Virus record (IMG/VR): IMGVR_UViG_3300034082_001244
Location: 1 to 33,005 of that record
Source: a virus
Length of the DNA stretch: 33,005 nucleotides
Direction: 5' to 3' (one strand)
Shown here piece after piece: positions 1 through 7,541 of the stretch. A program made the position numbers and the translations under genes. The notes beneath the pieces were generated by a model that did not search any database, was not told the origin of the DNA, and saw only the letters and a list, made by a program, of their open reading frames with translations. The first letter of the stretch is position 1; each line of letters begins with the position of its first letter.

Positions 1-1
1 T

Positions 2-160
2 ACCTTAGTACCCGGGCTTGACGGAGAACGTGGTTTTGGCGGTGCGTGTTTTCCTAAAGACACTCAAGCATTTATAAAATATGCCAAGACTATCGACACA
101 CCTTTTAGTATTCTAGAAGCTTCGGTAGAATACAATGAAACGGTAAGAAAAAATGCTTGA
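2..160 (+). CDS. UDP-glucose/nucleotide-sugar dehydrogenase, 3' end (partial)
   Basis: Reading from base 2, the frame stays open to TGA at 158-160 and encodes the last 52 residues of a protein that begins before the window. It contains GFGGACFPKD, the catalytic-cysteine motif of UDP-glucose/GDP-mannose dehydrogenases. These enzymes oxidise a sugar C6 hydroxyl to a carboxylate with two NAD+. The protein stops about 36 residues after that cysteine, where cellular enzymes carry a further C-terminal nucleotide-sugar-binding domain. It is therefore a short form, which I believe phages often encode, or a truncated one. Its stop codon lies inside the -35 box of the next promoter. With the oxidoreductases and glycosyltransferases downstream it suggests nucleotide-sugar metabolism. 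The family call is firm; the substrate is unknown. Confidence 0.8.
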   Translation, partial: TLVPGLDGERGFGGACFPKDTQAFIKYAKTIDTPFSILEASVEYNETVRKNA

Positions 161-185
161 CATAATCAAAAAACCTAAGTATAAT
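157..185 (+). promoter_or_regulatory. sigma70-like consensus promoter upstream of the clamp gene
   Basis: TTGACA at 157-162 and TATAAT at 180-185 are separated by exactly 17 bases, a perfect bacterial consensus. The clamp start at 206 follows about 20 bases later, with GGAG at 196-199. This fits a strong early or middle phage promoter read by host RNA polymerase. The -35 box overlaps the stop codon of the preceding gene. Confidence 0.88.
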
Positions 186-205
186 CATAACATATGGAGA
201 ATCTC

Positions 206-937
206 ATGAAAGACTTTTTACAAGACCTAGTAGCACATACACATAGTTTGGGCTTTTTACCTTTGGTCAAGGTAAGTGCAACAGATAAAGAAACTACAAT
301 CGAATCTATGGCTGAAGATCGTAGCGTTATTTTAAATGCCAAAGCACACAACCCGGTTAGTGACTTTGAAGGTACATTTGGTATGCCTAACTTGAACAAG
401 TTAGATATTCATCTTAAGTGTCCAGAGTACAAAGAAGGTGCAACTATCAAGGTAGTTAAACAGCAACGTAACGGCGAAGAAATTCCAACTGGTTTGCATT
501 TTATCAATGCAACTGCTGACTTTGAAAACGATTATCGTTTCATGAATCAGGACATTATTAACGAAAAGTTAAAGTCGGCCAAATTTAAAGGCGCACAGTG
601 GGATATTGAATTCCAACCAGCTGTTGCAAGCATACAAAAATTAAAGTTTCAATCAAACGCACACAGCGAAGAAACGGTTTTCCAAGTTAAAACAGAAGAC
701 GGTCATTTGGTGTTTAGCTTTGGGGACTCAAGTACACACGCCGGTAGTTTTATTTTCCAAGCAAATATCAAAGGTAAATTGAAACAAACTTGGTCGTGGC
801 CCGTTAATCAAGTACAAAGTATTCTTGGATTGAGCGGCACTGCTACCATGCGTATTGCAGACGGCGGATTGTTAAACATCAACATTGACAGCGGTGTTGC
901 AGTATACGATTACATTCTTCCAGCGCAGAGCAAATAA
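206..937 (+). CDS. 45: T4 gp45-like DNA polymerase sliding clamp
   Basis: This 243-residue protein resembles the T4 gp45 processivity clamp (228 residues), the trimeric ring that tethers phage DNA polymerase and also activates late transcription. The N-terminal part has the pattern SDFEGTFGMPNLNKL, matching the DVAIYDLNGFLGIL region of gp45. The C-terminal half has the beta-rich repeat of the second clamp domain, ending in NINIDSGVAVYDYI. I chose ATG 206 over ATG 194 because GGAG (196-199) sits six bases before it and would overlap the earlier start. The gene is first after a perfect consensus promoter and overlaps the next gene by TAATG. Its neighbours are not the clamp-loader genes that normally accompany gp45. 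Confidence 0.8.
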   Translation: MKDFLQDLVAHTHSLGFLPLVKVSATDKETTIESMAEDRSVILNAKAHNPVSDFEGTFGMPNLNKLDIHLKCPEYKEGATIKVVKQQRNGEEIPTGLHFINATADFENDYRFMNQDIINEKLKSAKFKGAQWDIEFQPAVASIQKLKFQSNAHSEETVFQVKTEDGHLVFSFGDSSTHAGSFIFQANIKGKLKQTWSWPVNQVQSILGLSGTATMRIADGGLLNINIDSGVAVYDYILPAQSK

Positions 938-1290
938 TGAATAGTGTACAGATAATATCTGCATGTTTGGCATTCTTGGTACTATGTGGCGCAGTGTATG
1001 GTCACATAGGATTTGCAAAGATGAAAGAATGTTATGGCATGTGGTTTACAAAGGAATATTGGACTGACTATAATACGGTAGAGTTTGCCAGTTGGGCGGC
1101 GAAGGCTTGTATTATTATTCCTGGCTTAATATTTGGTATAAGCATTTGGTGGTTATATTTCTTTACTCTAGCAACAAGCCTAACACTTATCTGGGCCAGC
1201 GAAAAGAAACTGCTACCAACACTAGTAGGATTTAACACTATATGGGCGTGGATCAGTTGCATGGTATTAGCCCAGCACTTAGTAGGATAA
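937..1290 (+). CDS. small integral membrane protein, unknown function
   Basis: This 117-residue protein is mostly hydrophobic. A first segment covers about residues 4-24. Two or three more lie at roughly 54-85 and 92-115, with an aromatic, polar stretch (residues 30-50) between them. Three to four transmembrane helices are likely, so it should sit in the host inner membrane. I do not recognise a family. It is coupled to the clamp gene by a TAATG overlap and ends one base before the DpdA-like gene, so the three are probably co-transcribed. Nothing in the sequence ties it to DNA modification beyond position. Confidence 0.75.
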   Translation: MNSVQIISACLAFLVLCGAVYGHIGFAKMKECYGMWFTKEYWTDYNTVEFASWAAKACIIIPGLIFGISIWWLYFFTLATSLTLIWASEKKLLPTLVGFNTIWAWISCMVLAQHLVG

Positions 1291-1291
1291 A

Positions 1292-2989
1292 ATGAATAAG
1301 AATCTAACAGCACATCAAAGCGATTATGCGTATTTTTTACCGGCTACAAGTGGTTTCTATAGTACGTATATAGGCAAACAACGATACAATAACTACGTGG
1401 ATCCTGCACGTATTCCTGCCAGTTTTGGACCTATGGGTATTGAAGCTATGAACTACTTGAATCCCAATGCGGCATTTTACTTTGATCATTGTTTGTATTC
1501 AGCAGGACATGCTAACTTGGATTTGACAAAACCAGATCCAAGTGAGGACATGTTTCGAAATAGAGACCGTAGTACCAGTTGGGTATTAGGAGATTCTGGT
1601 GGATTTCAGATTGGTAAGGGCGTGTGGGAAGGTGAATGGAATGATCCAAATGGTCCAGTAGTTGCACAACGTATGGCGGAAGCTGTTGCTAAAGGTGTCG
1701 AACTTGTTCCGCAATTACATCCAACAGGACATCCTAAAACAGATAAGAATGGTAATCCTAAATATACCAAAATTGATCATGTTAAACTTTACCAAAACAA
1801 GCTAGATGCCGCACAAAAGAAGCGTGGACAAGTATTAGCATGGATGGATGCGCTCATGGACTATGGCATGGTGCTTGATATTCCAGCATGGGTTGGTCGT
1901 AGTCCGGTTGGTGCTAAAAATAGCGGTGTTGGAGACTATGATCAAGCAGTTGCAGCCACAAAGTACAATAACGAATACTTTATCAAACATCGTACAGGTG
2001 CTTGTAAATTCTTAAATGTGTTGCAAGGTGAGAATCACGCACAAGCAGATGATTGGTACGATCAAATGAAAGACTTTTGCGATCCAACAAAATACGACAA
2101 GCCATTTAACGGGTGGGCTATGGGTGGGCAGAACATGTGTGACGTGGATCTAGTGTTGCGAAGATTAGTGGCATTAAAGTTTGACGGATTGCTGGAAGAA
2201 GGGCATCAAGACTGGATGCACTTTCTTGGCACAAGTAAATTAGAATGGGCATTGTTACTGACAGATATTCAACGTGCTGTTCGTAAATATCATAATCCTA
2301 AATTTACAATTAGCTTTGACTGTGCATCACCGTTCCTTGCCACTGCCAATGGACAAATTTATGTGCAAACAGAAATTACAGATAGAGAAAAATGGCTTTA
2401 TCGTATGTTGCCAAGTTTAGACAATAAGAAATACAGCAAAGACACTAGACTATTCCAAGACGTAGTTGTACAAGATGGACATTTTAAATCTTTTACCACA
2501 AGTCCACTAATGGACGGTGTGGAAGTCAAAGACATTTGTATCTACGGGCCCACTGATATGAATAAGATTGGCAAAGTTGGCAAGACATCGTGGGATAGTT
2601 TTACCTACGCAATCATGATGGGTCATAATGTGTGGTTACATTTAAACAGTGTACAAGAAGCCAATCGTCAATACGATGCTGGATTATGTCCCGCTATGTT
2701 GGTGGATGAAAAGTTTCAACGTGTGTACTTTAAAGATGTAGTTGATGCTATTTTTAGCACTGACGATAGGGCTACAGCTATTGCTATTATTGACGGTTTT
2801 GATAAATTTTGGCAAGCTATTCCTGGCACACGTGGCGCAACTGGTAAGAAAACTATCAATGCATCAACTATGTACTCCAAATTCTTTGAAGAAGTAGAAG
2901 AAGATGCTGTACAATTAGACGACGAACCCGAATGGGGTGATGAAGAGGAATCAAAATTAAACCAGCTAGAATTACAGGTAAAAGAATGA
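1292..2989 (+). CDS. dpdA: tRNA-guanine transglycosylase-like protein, probable DpdA (7-deazaguanine DNA transglycosylase)
   Basis: This 565-residue protein has the landmarks of the TGT superfamily in order: DSGGFQ (101-106, bearing the conserved Asp), LDIP (195-198), NVLQGE (242-247), AMGGQN (276-281), HFLGTS (310-315) and SFDCASP (341-347), which holds the candidate nucleophilic Asp. TGT enzymes swap guanine for a 7-deazaguanine base in tRNA; DpdA relatives do this in DNA. It is much longer than bacterial TGT (about 375 residues). I see no CxCxxC zinc motif, and the C-terminus is very acidic. With FolE, a QueD-like protein and QueE in the same window, DNA modification is the likelier role. 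Membership of the TGT fold is solid. DNA as substrate is inference; an archaeosine-type tRNA enzyme is the alternative. Confidence 0.75.
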   Translation: MNKNLTAHQSDYAYFLPATSGFYSTYIGKQRYNNYVDPARIPASFGPMGIEAMNYLNPNAAFYFDHCLYSAGHANLDLTKPDPSEDMFRNRDRSTSWVLGDSGGFQIGKGVWEGEWNDPNGPVVAQRMAEAVAKGVELVPQLHPTGHPKTDKNGNPKYTKIDHVKLYQNKLDAAQKKRGQVLAWMDALMDYGMVLDIPAWVGRSPVGAKNSGVGDYDQAVAATKYNNEYFIKHRTGACKFLNVLQGENHAQADDWYDQMKDFCDPTKYDKPFNGWAMGGQNMCDVDLVLRRLVALKFDGLLEEGHQDWMHFLGTSKLEWALLLTDIQRAVRKYHNPKFTISFDCASPFLATANGQIYVQTEITDREKWLYRMLPSLDNKKYSKDTRLFQDVVVQDGHFKSFTTSPLMDGVEVKDICIYGPTDMNKIGKVGKTSWDSFTYAIMMGHNVWLHLNSVQEANRQYDAGLCPAMLVDEKFQRVYFKDVVDAIFSTDDRATAIAIIDGFDKFWQAIPGTRGATGKKTINASTMYSKFFEEVEEDAVQLDDEPEWGDEEESKLNQLELQVKE

Positions 2990-3231
2990 CATTACCAGAT
3001 GAAAGATACCGAGCAGTAGTACAGACTCAAAAGTTTTTAGTTGAGATTCTGTCTACTCCTCGAGTTCCTAAAGCAATCAAAGATCGTGCAAGAAGTTGTT
3101 TGCGTCATTATCCCAGCGACTGGGACATGAAACGGGCGGCTGATAGTGCTCCGGATGTATTCCAAGAACAAATGGAAGCAGTAACACGTTTATTTAAATC
3201 TTACGAAGAAAAGAAAAATGAGCAAGCGTAG
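2986..3231 (+). CDS. BPSL0761-like small protein
   Basis: This 81-residue protein begins with TLPDERYRAV and continues with RVPKAIKDRARSCLRHYPSD. The pattern closely resembles the small BPSL0761 family of unknown function known from proteobacteria, where it often starts with a PDER motif. It is predicted to be soluble and largely helical. It starts inside the stop of the DpdA-like gene (ATGA) and overlaps the next gene by 14 bases, so it is translated with them. A bacterial-type family member here may reflect gene transfer from a host, but the function is unknown and the family match is from memory. Confidence 0.6.
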   Translation: MTLPDERYRAVVQTQKFLVEILSTPRVPKAIKDRARSCLRHYPSDWDMKRAADSAPDVFQEQMEAVTRLFKSYEEKKNEQA

Positions 3232-4102
3232 TCTAGTCATCGGCATGGGTATTGGAAACTTGTATAAAGATGTGTTAACAAATCTCAAACACAAAGTTAT
3301 TACAGTAGATAAAGATTCTAGTAAAGGTGCTGACTTTACTAATGTCAAAGATGCTATAAGAGAATACAGCATTTTTGATACTGCTCACATTTGTACTCCA
3401 AATTTTACACACAAAGAAATTGCCGAACAAGTAGCACCGTATACTAAAATGGTGTTTATTGAAAAACCAGGATTTAAAACAAGTAATGAATGGACTGATA
3501 TGATTAAGACTAGACCGTTTACACGGTTTATGATGGTCAAAAACAACATGTGGCGGGACAACATTGCTGAGTTGAAAGAGTTAGCAAGTAAATCTAAAAA
3601 AGTTAATCTTAATTGGATTAATAAGGATCGCATACCAAATCCAGGTAGTTGGTTCACTAATAAAGAACTAGCATTTGGTGGAGTTAGCAGAGATTTAATG
3701 CCCCACTTGTTAAGTTGGTTTATAACACTGGCGCCAGAGTGGAGTAGAGCTAACTTGGTTAAACAAACTGCGTTTAAAAGATGGACACTGGGCCAGTTAA
3801 CAGGAACTGATTACGGAACTGTTAATGTTAATGGCATTTATGATGTAGACGATTTTTGTCAAATTAATTTTACAGACAAATGGCAACTAACAGCAGATTG
3901 GCGAGATCTAACATTGGATAAGAGAAATATTGAATTTGTCATGGAGGACAACAGTGTAGTCACTGTTGAATTAGGTCTTTGTCCAGAATATGCTTATCAA
4001 AATATGATTGCTGATGCTATTAAAAATATAGATAATCAAAGTTTTTGGCTTGAACAATATAAACAAGATTCTTGGATCCACGAAAGGATTGAAAACCTAT
4101 GA
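3218..4102 (+). CDS. Gfo/Idh/MocA-family oxidoreductase
   Basis: This 294-residue protein opens with a Rossmann strand and nucleotide loop, VIGMGIGN (7-14), in which an asparagine replaces the last glycine of GxGxxG. Next come CTPNFTH (59-65) and EKPG (82-85), the family's signature that carries the catalytic-region lysine. The C-terminal alpha/beta part begins near residue 120. Family members use NAD(P) to oxidise or reduce sugars, inositols or related alcohols. Its end overlaps the next gene, a dehydrogenase, by ATGA. Such a pair would fit two redox steps on one metabolite, perhaps a nucleotide sugar. The substrate cannot be read from the sequence. Confidence 0.75.
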   Translation: MSKRSLVIGMGIGNLYKDVLTNLKHKVITVDKDSSKGADFTNVKDAIREYSIFDTAHICTPNFTHKEIAEQVAPYTKMVFIEKPGFKTSNEWTDMIKTRPFTRFMMVKNNMWRDNIAELKELASKSKKVNLNWINKDRIPNPGSWFTNKELAFGGVSRDLMPHLLSWFITLAPEWSRANLVKQTAFKRWTLGQLTGTDYGTVNVNGIYDVDDFCQINFTDKWQLTADWRDLTLDKRNIEFVMEDNSVVTVELGLCPEYAYQNMIADAIKNIDNQSFWLEQYKQDSWIHERIENL

Positions 4103-4977
4103 CACGCTGTTTACAAACAACAGGGCAAGGCTATTTTGAAGAAGTAGAATATGAGCTGCCTCCATTAACTGAAAATGAAATTTGTGTCCGGGCTGTTATG
4201 ACCGGCGTGTGTCGTAGTGATATAGACATGATGTCTGGCAACTTTGGGCCATTACCGTTACACATGCAAGGTCACGAAGGATTAGGCGAGGTAATTGGCA
4301 TTGGTGCTAACATTACTAATGTAAATTTTGGTGACATTGTTGCTACACGCGGTGAACCAGCATACGCAGACTATTATAATGTACGCAAAGATGAATATGT
4401 ACAAGTTCCAGAGGCTCACCCACGTTATATTATTGAGCCGGTTGCTTGTGCTATTAATGCTGTAGATGTTGCTGAGTGTAATAGACAAGATAAAATACTG
4501 ATTATCGGCAGTGGGTTCTTAGCATGGGTGGCTTATCATACATTAACCAAATTTAAACATTGTGAAAGTGTTGATGTTATAGGATCAAGTAATATTGATC
4601 TATGGGGAGATACACTGTTACTGGGTACTACTGAAAGTTATGATGTAGTGATTGACTTGAGTGGCAAATATGAGCTTGGTATAGACATAAACCTAAATAA
4701 CAATGCCCTAATTGTTGATGCAGTCGGTAAAGCAGTCGGTAAAGAAGAAGCACAACAACAACTTTGGAAAGCAGTTACTACTATTAAACCAAGTCCACGT
4801 AATAGAAATTTTCATCAATGTATGAAAGATGCAGTTTGGATGATTGAAAACGGTTATCTTGAGGTTGATTCTTTCTGGACACGAGCATATAATAGAAACA
4901 TAGAGTGGCAACAAGCGTTTGCGGATGGTAAGGATCGTCCAAGCGGTTACAGCAGAGGCTATATTAAATGGGACTAA
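4099..4977 (+). CDS. zinc-type medium-chain alcohol dehydrogenase-like protein
   Basis: This 292-residue protein shows the catalytic domain of medium-chain dehydrogenases: GVCRSD (Cys38), GHEGLGEVIG (His59, Glu60) and EPVACA (Glu113), where catalytic-zinc ligands are expected. The cofactor loop IIGSGFLA (135-142) is a variant of GxGxxG. It is shorter than typical members (about 340 residues) and lacks the four-cysteine structural zinc lobe. It is translationally coupled to the Gfo/Idh/MocA gene and overlaps the next gene by 10 bases. The likely role is NAD(P)-dependent alcohol/ketone interconversion on a sugar or related compound. The family is clear; the substrate is not. Confidence 0.78.
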   Translation: MTRCLQTTGQGYFEEVEYELPPLTENEICVRAVMTGVCRSDIDMMSGNFGPLPLHMQGHEGLGEVIGIGANITNVNFGDIVATRGEPAYADYYNVRKDEYVQVPEAHPRYIIEPVACAINAVDVAECNRQDKILIIGSGFLAWVAYHTLTKFKHCESVDVIGSSNIDLWGDTLLLGTTESYDVVIDLSGKYELGIDINLNNNALIVDAVGKAVGKEEAQQQLWKAVTTIKPSPRNRNFHQCMKDAVWMIENGYLEVDSFWTRAYNRNIEWQQAFADGKDRPSGYSRGYIKWD

Positions 4978-5483
4978 ACACTGAAGAACGACAAGACGTC
5001 GTTTACTTTACAGGTTATGAAGTTGAGCATACTATTTGTCATGGTATGTTTACATTGTTTGTTGTAGGCACACCTCCTATCGAAGAAATCCTTACAAAGG
5101 CTAAAGAAGCTAATGTAAAACATATCTACTTTGGCACTAGTCAAAGTTTTAATCCAACGGCAATCAGCCACGAAGAATATAAAGTGTGGGATGAAGTTAT
5201 CATTGGCTGTCTAAAAGCAGACTACTGGGTTAGTTTAGACTTTGGTGTTGAACACATTGAAGGTGTATTGGAATCCGCATATAACGAATATCCCCGATTT
5301 GTTCCCATGATTAGTGTCAAGTTACCTTACATTAATCAACTCAACTATAATGCCACACTCAAACTGGACGACCGAACTTGGGGTGCTACAAATCCCGGCG
5401 TGTGGACACATCACTTGCAGAGCTTGATGAGTAAAGACAAGTATACTCATTGGGATCAGTACACTCAAGATACAACATTATGA
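4968..5483 (+). CDS. conserved phage protein of unknown function
   Basis: This 171-residue soluble protein has no catalytic motif that I can name. It contains FTGYEVEHTICHGM near the N-terminus, an HIYFGTSQSF segment at about residue 46, and conserved-looking VKLPYINQLNYNAT and NPGVWTHHL stretches toward the C-terminus. I recognise the pattern from T4-like cyanophage genomes as a conserved unknown. The alternating hydrophobic and helical spacing suggests an alpha/beta or TIM-like fold. It overlaps the dehydrogenase before it by 10 bases and the QueD-like gene after it by ATGA. A link to the pterin/deazaguanine branch or to the redox pair is possible but unproven. Confidence 0.7.
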   Translation: MGLNTEERQDVVYFTGYEVEHTICHGMFTLFVVGTPPIEEILTKAKEANVKHIYFGTSQSFNPTAISHEEYKVWDEVIIGCLKADYWVSLDFGVEHIEGVLESAYNEYPRFVPMISVKLPYINQLNYNATLKLDDRTWGATNPGVWTHHLQSLMSKDKYTHWDQYTQDTTL

Positions 5484-5875
5484 TTATTAAACAAGATATT
5501 AGACCTAACAAGATGATTTGGGTAACTTTTCGCAAAGAAGGTATCCACAAATATCCAGCGGCCGCAACAGATCCAAACTTAGCAACAGGAGATGAATATG
5601 ATGTTTCGTTTTTGGCTAGTCCTCATCGCCATATTTTTCATTTTAGGGTATGGCTTAGTGTCACCCACAATGACAGAGATGTGGAATTTATACAATTCAA
5701 GCGATGGCTCGAAAAACTGTATTCTAGCACACAAGGTGTTTTGTCGCTAGATTACAAAAGTTGCGAAATGATGAGTGATGAATTGTACACTCACATTTCA
5801 CAAAAGTATCCAAGCCGTGAGGTTTGGATTGAGGTCTCCGAAGACGGAGAAAATGGTTCATTTATTAAGTACTAA
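5480..5875 (+). CDS. divergent T-fold protein, probable QueD / 6-pyruvoyl-tetrahydropterin synthase-like
   Basis: This 131-residue protein matches the size and motif order of the 6-pyruvoyl-tetrahydropterin synthase/QueD family. His23 in KEGIHKYP lies where the first zinc histidine is expected. PHRHIFHF (48-55) supplies the HxH pair. DVEFIQFKRWLEKL matches the VxDFxxLK helix. SCEMMSDEL (94-102) resembles the PTSE helix, and EVSEDGENG (118-126) the terminal KETxxxG strand. QueD makes 6-carboxytetrahydropterin, the second step toward preQ0. The usual nucleophilic cysteine between the first His and HxH is absent, so its chemistry may differ. ATG 5480 overlaps the preceding stop; an in-frame ATG at 5450 would overlap more. 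FolE and QueE in the window support the reading, but it rests on pattern recognition. Confidence 0.6.
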   Translation: MIIKQDIRPNKMIWVTFRKEGIHKYPAAATDPNLATGDEYDVSFLASPHRHIFHFRVWLSVTHNDRDVEFIQFKRWLEKLYSSTQGVLSLDYKSCEMMSDELYTHISQKYPSREVWIEVSEDGENGSFIKY

Positions 5876-5888
5876 CTAAAAGGCTACT

Positions 5889-6137
5889 ATGGCTAAGAAT
5901 TACAAAGACATCAATTATTTTGAGACCCGCCCAGACATCGTTAAGTTGTTTGATGAACTGGAATCGTTCCTTAACTTTTGTAGGATTGAGTTGTTTCCCT
6001 ACAACGAAGCCGACTTGTACAATAGAGAAAGTTGGGTGTGGCGCAATTACGAAAAGAGCAAGCGTCCTAAGAAAGCATGGACTGGTGAGAAAAAACCTTA
6101 CCAAGGCACTCGGCCGTTTGTTAACAGAAATCAATGA
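5889..6137 (+). CDS. small hypothetical phage protein
   Basis: This 82-residue protein is rich in aromatic and charged residues (YFETRPDIVKLF, ESWVWRNYEK) and ends in a basic tail (KKPYQGTRPFVNRN). It has no signal peptide, membrane segment or recognised motif. A purine-rich stretch (aaaaggcta) precedes the ATG, and the end overlaps the glycosyltransferase gene by ATGA, which supports real translation. An overlapping frame (5920-6153) is its shadow. Function unknown. Confidence 0.65.
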   Translation: MAKNYKDINYFETRPDIVKLFDELESFLNFCRIELFPYNEADLYNRESWVWRNYEKSKRPKKAWTGEKKPYQGTRPFVNRNQ

Positions 6138-7204
6138 ACATATTCTTAGTTGATCTAGAAGCTGTTGAAACAAGGTACACGGGACAGTGGAAGTCCCATG
6201 TGCCTAACCTCTTACGAAAGGCAGGACACCATGTCAACATTATATCAGGTCCTACGGACATTCCTAGTGCTACCACTCCTGGGGCATTTCTCAACTTTGG
6301 CGGAACTAATATATACAAGGCTAGTCAAGTTGAGCAGATGGGTCGTTTATTTTGTAACGGAGCCGTTCATCCCGGCGATCACTTTATCTTTACTGATGCT
6401 TGGCATCCTGGTATCATAAACTTAAAGTACATGAGTGAGTTACTGGGCATTCCAATAACCACACATGGCCTATGGCATGCTGGTAGTTATGATCCTCAAG
6501 ACTTTCTCGGACGCCTTGTTGGTGATAAGCCTTGGGTACGCAATGCAGAGAAGAGTTTCTTTCATGCATTTGATCATAACTACTTTGCTACAGACTTTCA
6601 CATTGATATGTTCTGCTTAAATCTATTACGAACCTCATCGGGTTTTTATAAAGACTGGATCAATAGTGGAAAGATTGTTCGTACCGGTTGGCCCATGGAG
6701 TATATGGAGGACACGTTAACAATGTATAAGAACATGCCTAAACGTGATCTTATCTTGTTCCCGCATCGTATTGCTCCAGAGAAACAAGTTGAAATCTTTC
6801 GAGACTTGGCTACACACTTGCCTCAGTACGAGTTTGTGGTGTGTCAGGACCATCAACTTACAAAAAATGAATATCATAATTTGTTAGGCGAAGCTAAACT
6901 AGTGTTCAGTGCTAACTTACAAGAAACACTGGGTATTAGTTGTTATGAAGGTGCAGTGGTTGATGCTATACCATTAGTGCCAGATAGACTTAGCTATACA
7001 GAAATGTATTCGGATACATTTAAATATCCTAGTGCATGGACTGAGTCTTTTGAATCATATCAAACACATCGTACTAATTTATGTTTTGCAATTATGCAAC
7101 ACATGGATAATTACCAAACTAGAATACCACAGTTACGTAAACAAGCGGAGGCGTTACATGAGCAGTTCTTCTCAGCAACCGGACTCATCGATAACATTAA
7201 GTGA
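6134..7204 (+). CDS. GT-B fold glycosyltransferase (GT4-like)
   Basis: This 356-residue protein has two Rossmann-like halves. The N-terminal half begins NIFLVDLEAV and contains LLRKAGHHVNIISGP, a typical GT-B acceptor domain. The C-terminal half begins near KRDLILFPHRIAPEKQVEIF (about residues 204-224) and holds ETLGISCYEGAVVDAIPLV (about 261-279), which resembles the donor-binding E-x7-E element of GT4-type enzymes. It probably transfers a sugar from a nucleotide-sugar donor onto DNA bases, virion protein or a host glycan. It lies just downstream of the sugar-type oxidoreductases, and a UDP-glucose dehydrogenase lies upstream. It overlaps its neighbours by 4 and 47 bases. The fold is likely; the acceptor is unknown. 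Confidence 0.7.
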   Translation: MNIFLVDLEAVETRYTGQWKSHVPNLLRKAGHHVNIISGPTDIPSATTPGAFLNFGGTNIYKASQVEQMGRLFCNGAVHPGDHFIFTDAWHPGIINLKYMSELLGIPITTHGLWHAGSYDPQDFLGRLVGDKPWVRNAEKSFFHAFDHNYFATDFHIDMFCLNLLRTSSGFYKDWINSGKIVRTGWPMEYMEDTLTMYKNMPKRDLILFPHRIAPEKQVEIFRDLATHLPQYEFVVCQDHQLTKNEYHNLLGEAKLVFSANLQETLGISCYEGAVVDAIPLVPDRLSYTEMYSDTFKYPSAWTESFESYQTHRTNLCFAIMQHMDNYQTRIPQLRKQAEALHEQFFSATGLIDNIK

Positions 7205-7541
7205 CACTTACACTATTGATGTAAGCAATATGTCTACTTTTAATTTTACTAATAATGATACGATTACATTAACTGGTTATAGTCCCTGTACTGTGTCGTA
7301 CCCTTCATCATATCCAACATTAACTACTACACAACTTGGGTCAATAACTAGTATAGATACATCAGCGTTTACAATAAATTTTCCGGAAGAATGGGTTAAC
7401 TGCTTTCCAGACTTTAAACGTATTGAAAAAATGTGTGAAGAATATCCTGGATTAAAAGTAGCATACGAAAAATTTGTCACAACTTATAAACTAGTAACAG
7501 ATCATTATGATACTCCAAAAGATAAAAGACCTAAGCCTTAA
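7158..7541 (+). CDS. possible small structural protein, Ser/Thr-rich N-terminus
   Basis: This 127-residue protein starts at ATG 7158. The frame opens further upstream, but MSSSSQQPDSSITL is the more natural start, and longer starts lie deep inside the glycosyltransferase gene. Residues 1-75 are Ser/Thr/Asn-rich and beta-prone. The C-terminal 50 residues (FPDFKRIEKMCEEYPGLK onward) are helical and end in PKDKRPKP. That tail resembles the C-terminus of the protein encoded at 7946-8371 (ERDVILEKKHPKLKKLYDEY), so the two may be distant relatives. Similar proteins occur in T4-like marine phages as unknowns, possibly virion components. The first 47 bases overlap the glycosyltransferase gene in another frame. 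Confidence 0.6.
   Translation: MSSSSQQPDSSITLSDTYTIDVSNMSTFNFTNNDTITLTGYSPCTVSYPSSYPTLTTTQLGSITSIDTSAFTINFPEEWVNCFPDFKRIEKMCEEYPGLKVAYEKFVTTYKLVTDHYDTPKDKRPKP

Noticed and set aside
5450-5479. Upstream start for the QueD-like gene
   Set aside because: It adds ten residues inside the previous gene, whereas ATG 5480 makes the ATGA junction used throughout.
4968-5483. QueC (preQ0 synthase) candidate
   Set aside because: I looked for an SGGxDS ATP-binding loop and a zinc cysteine cluster here and in all unknown proteins and found neither.
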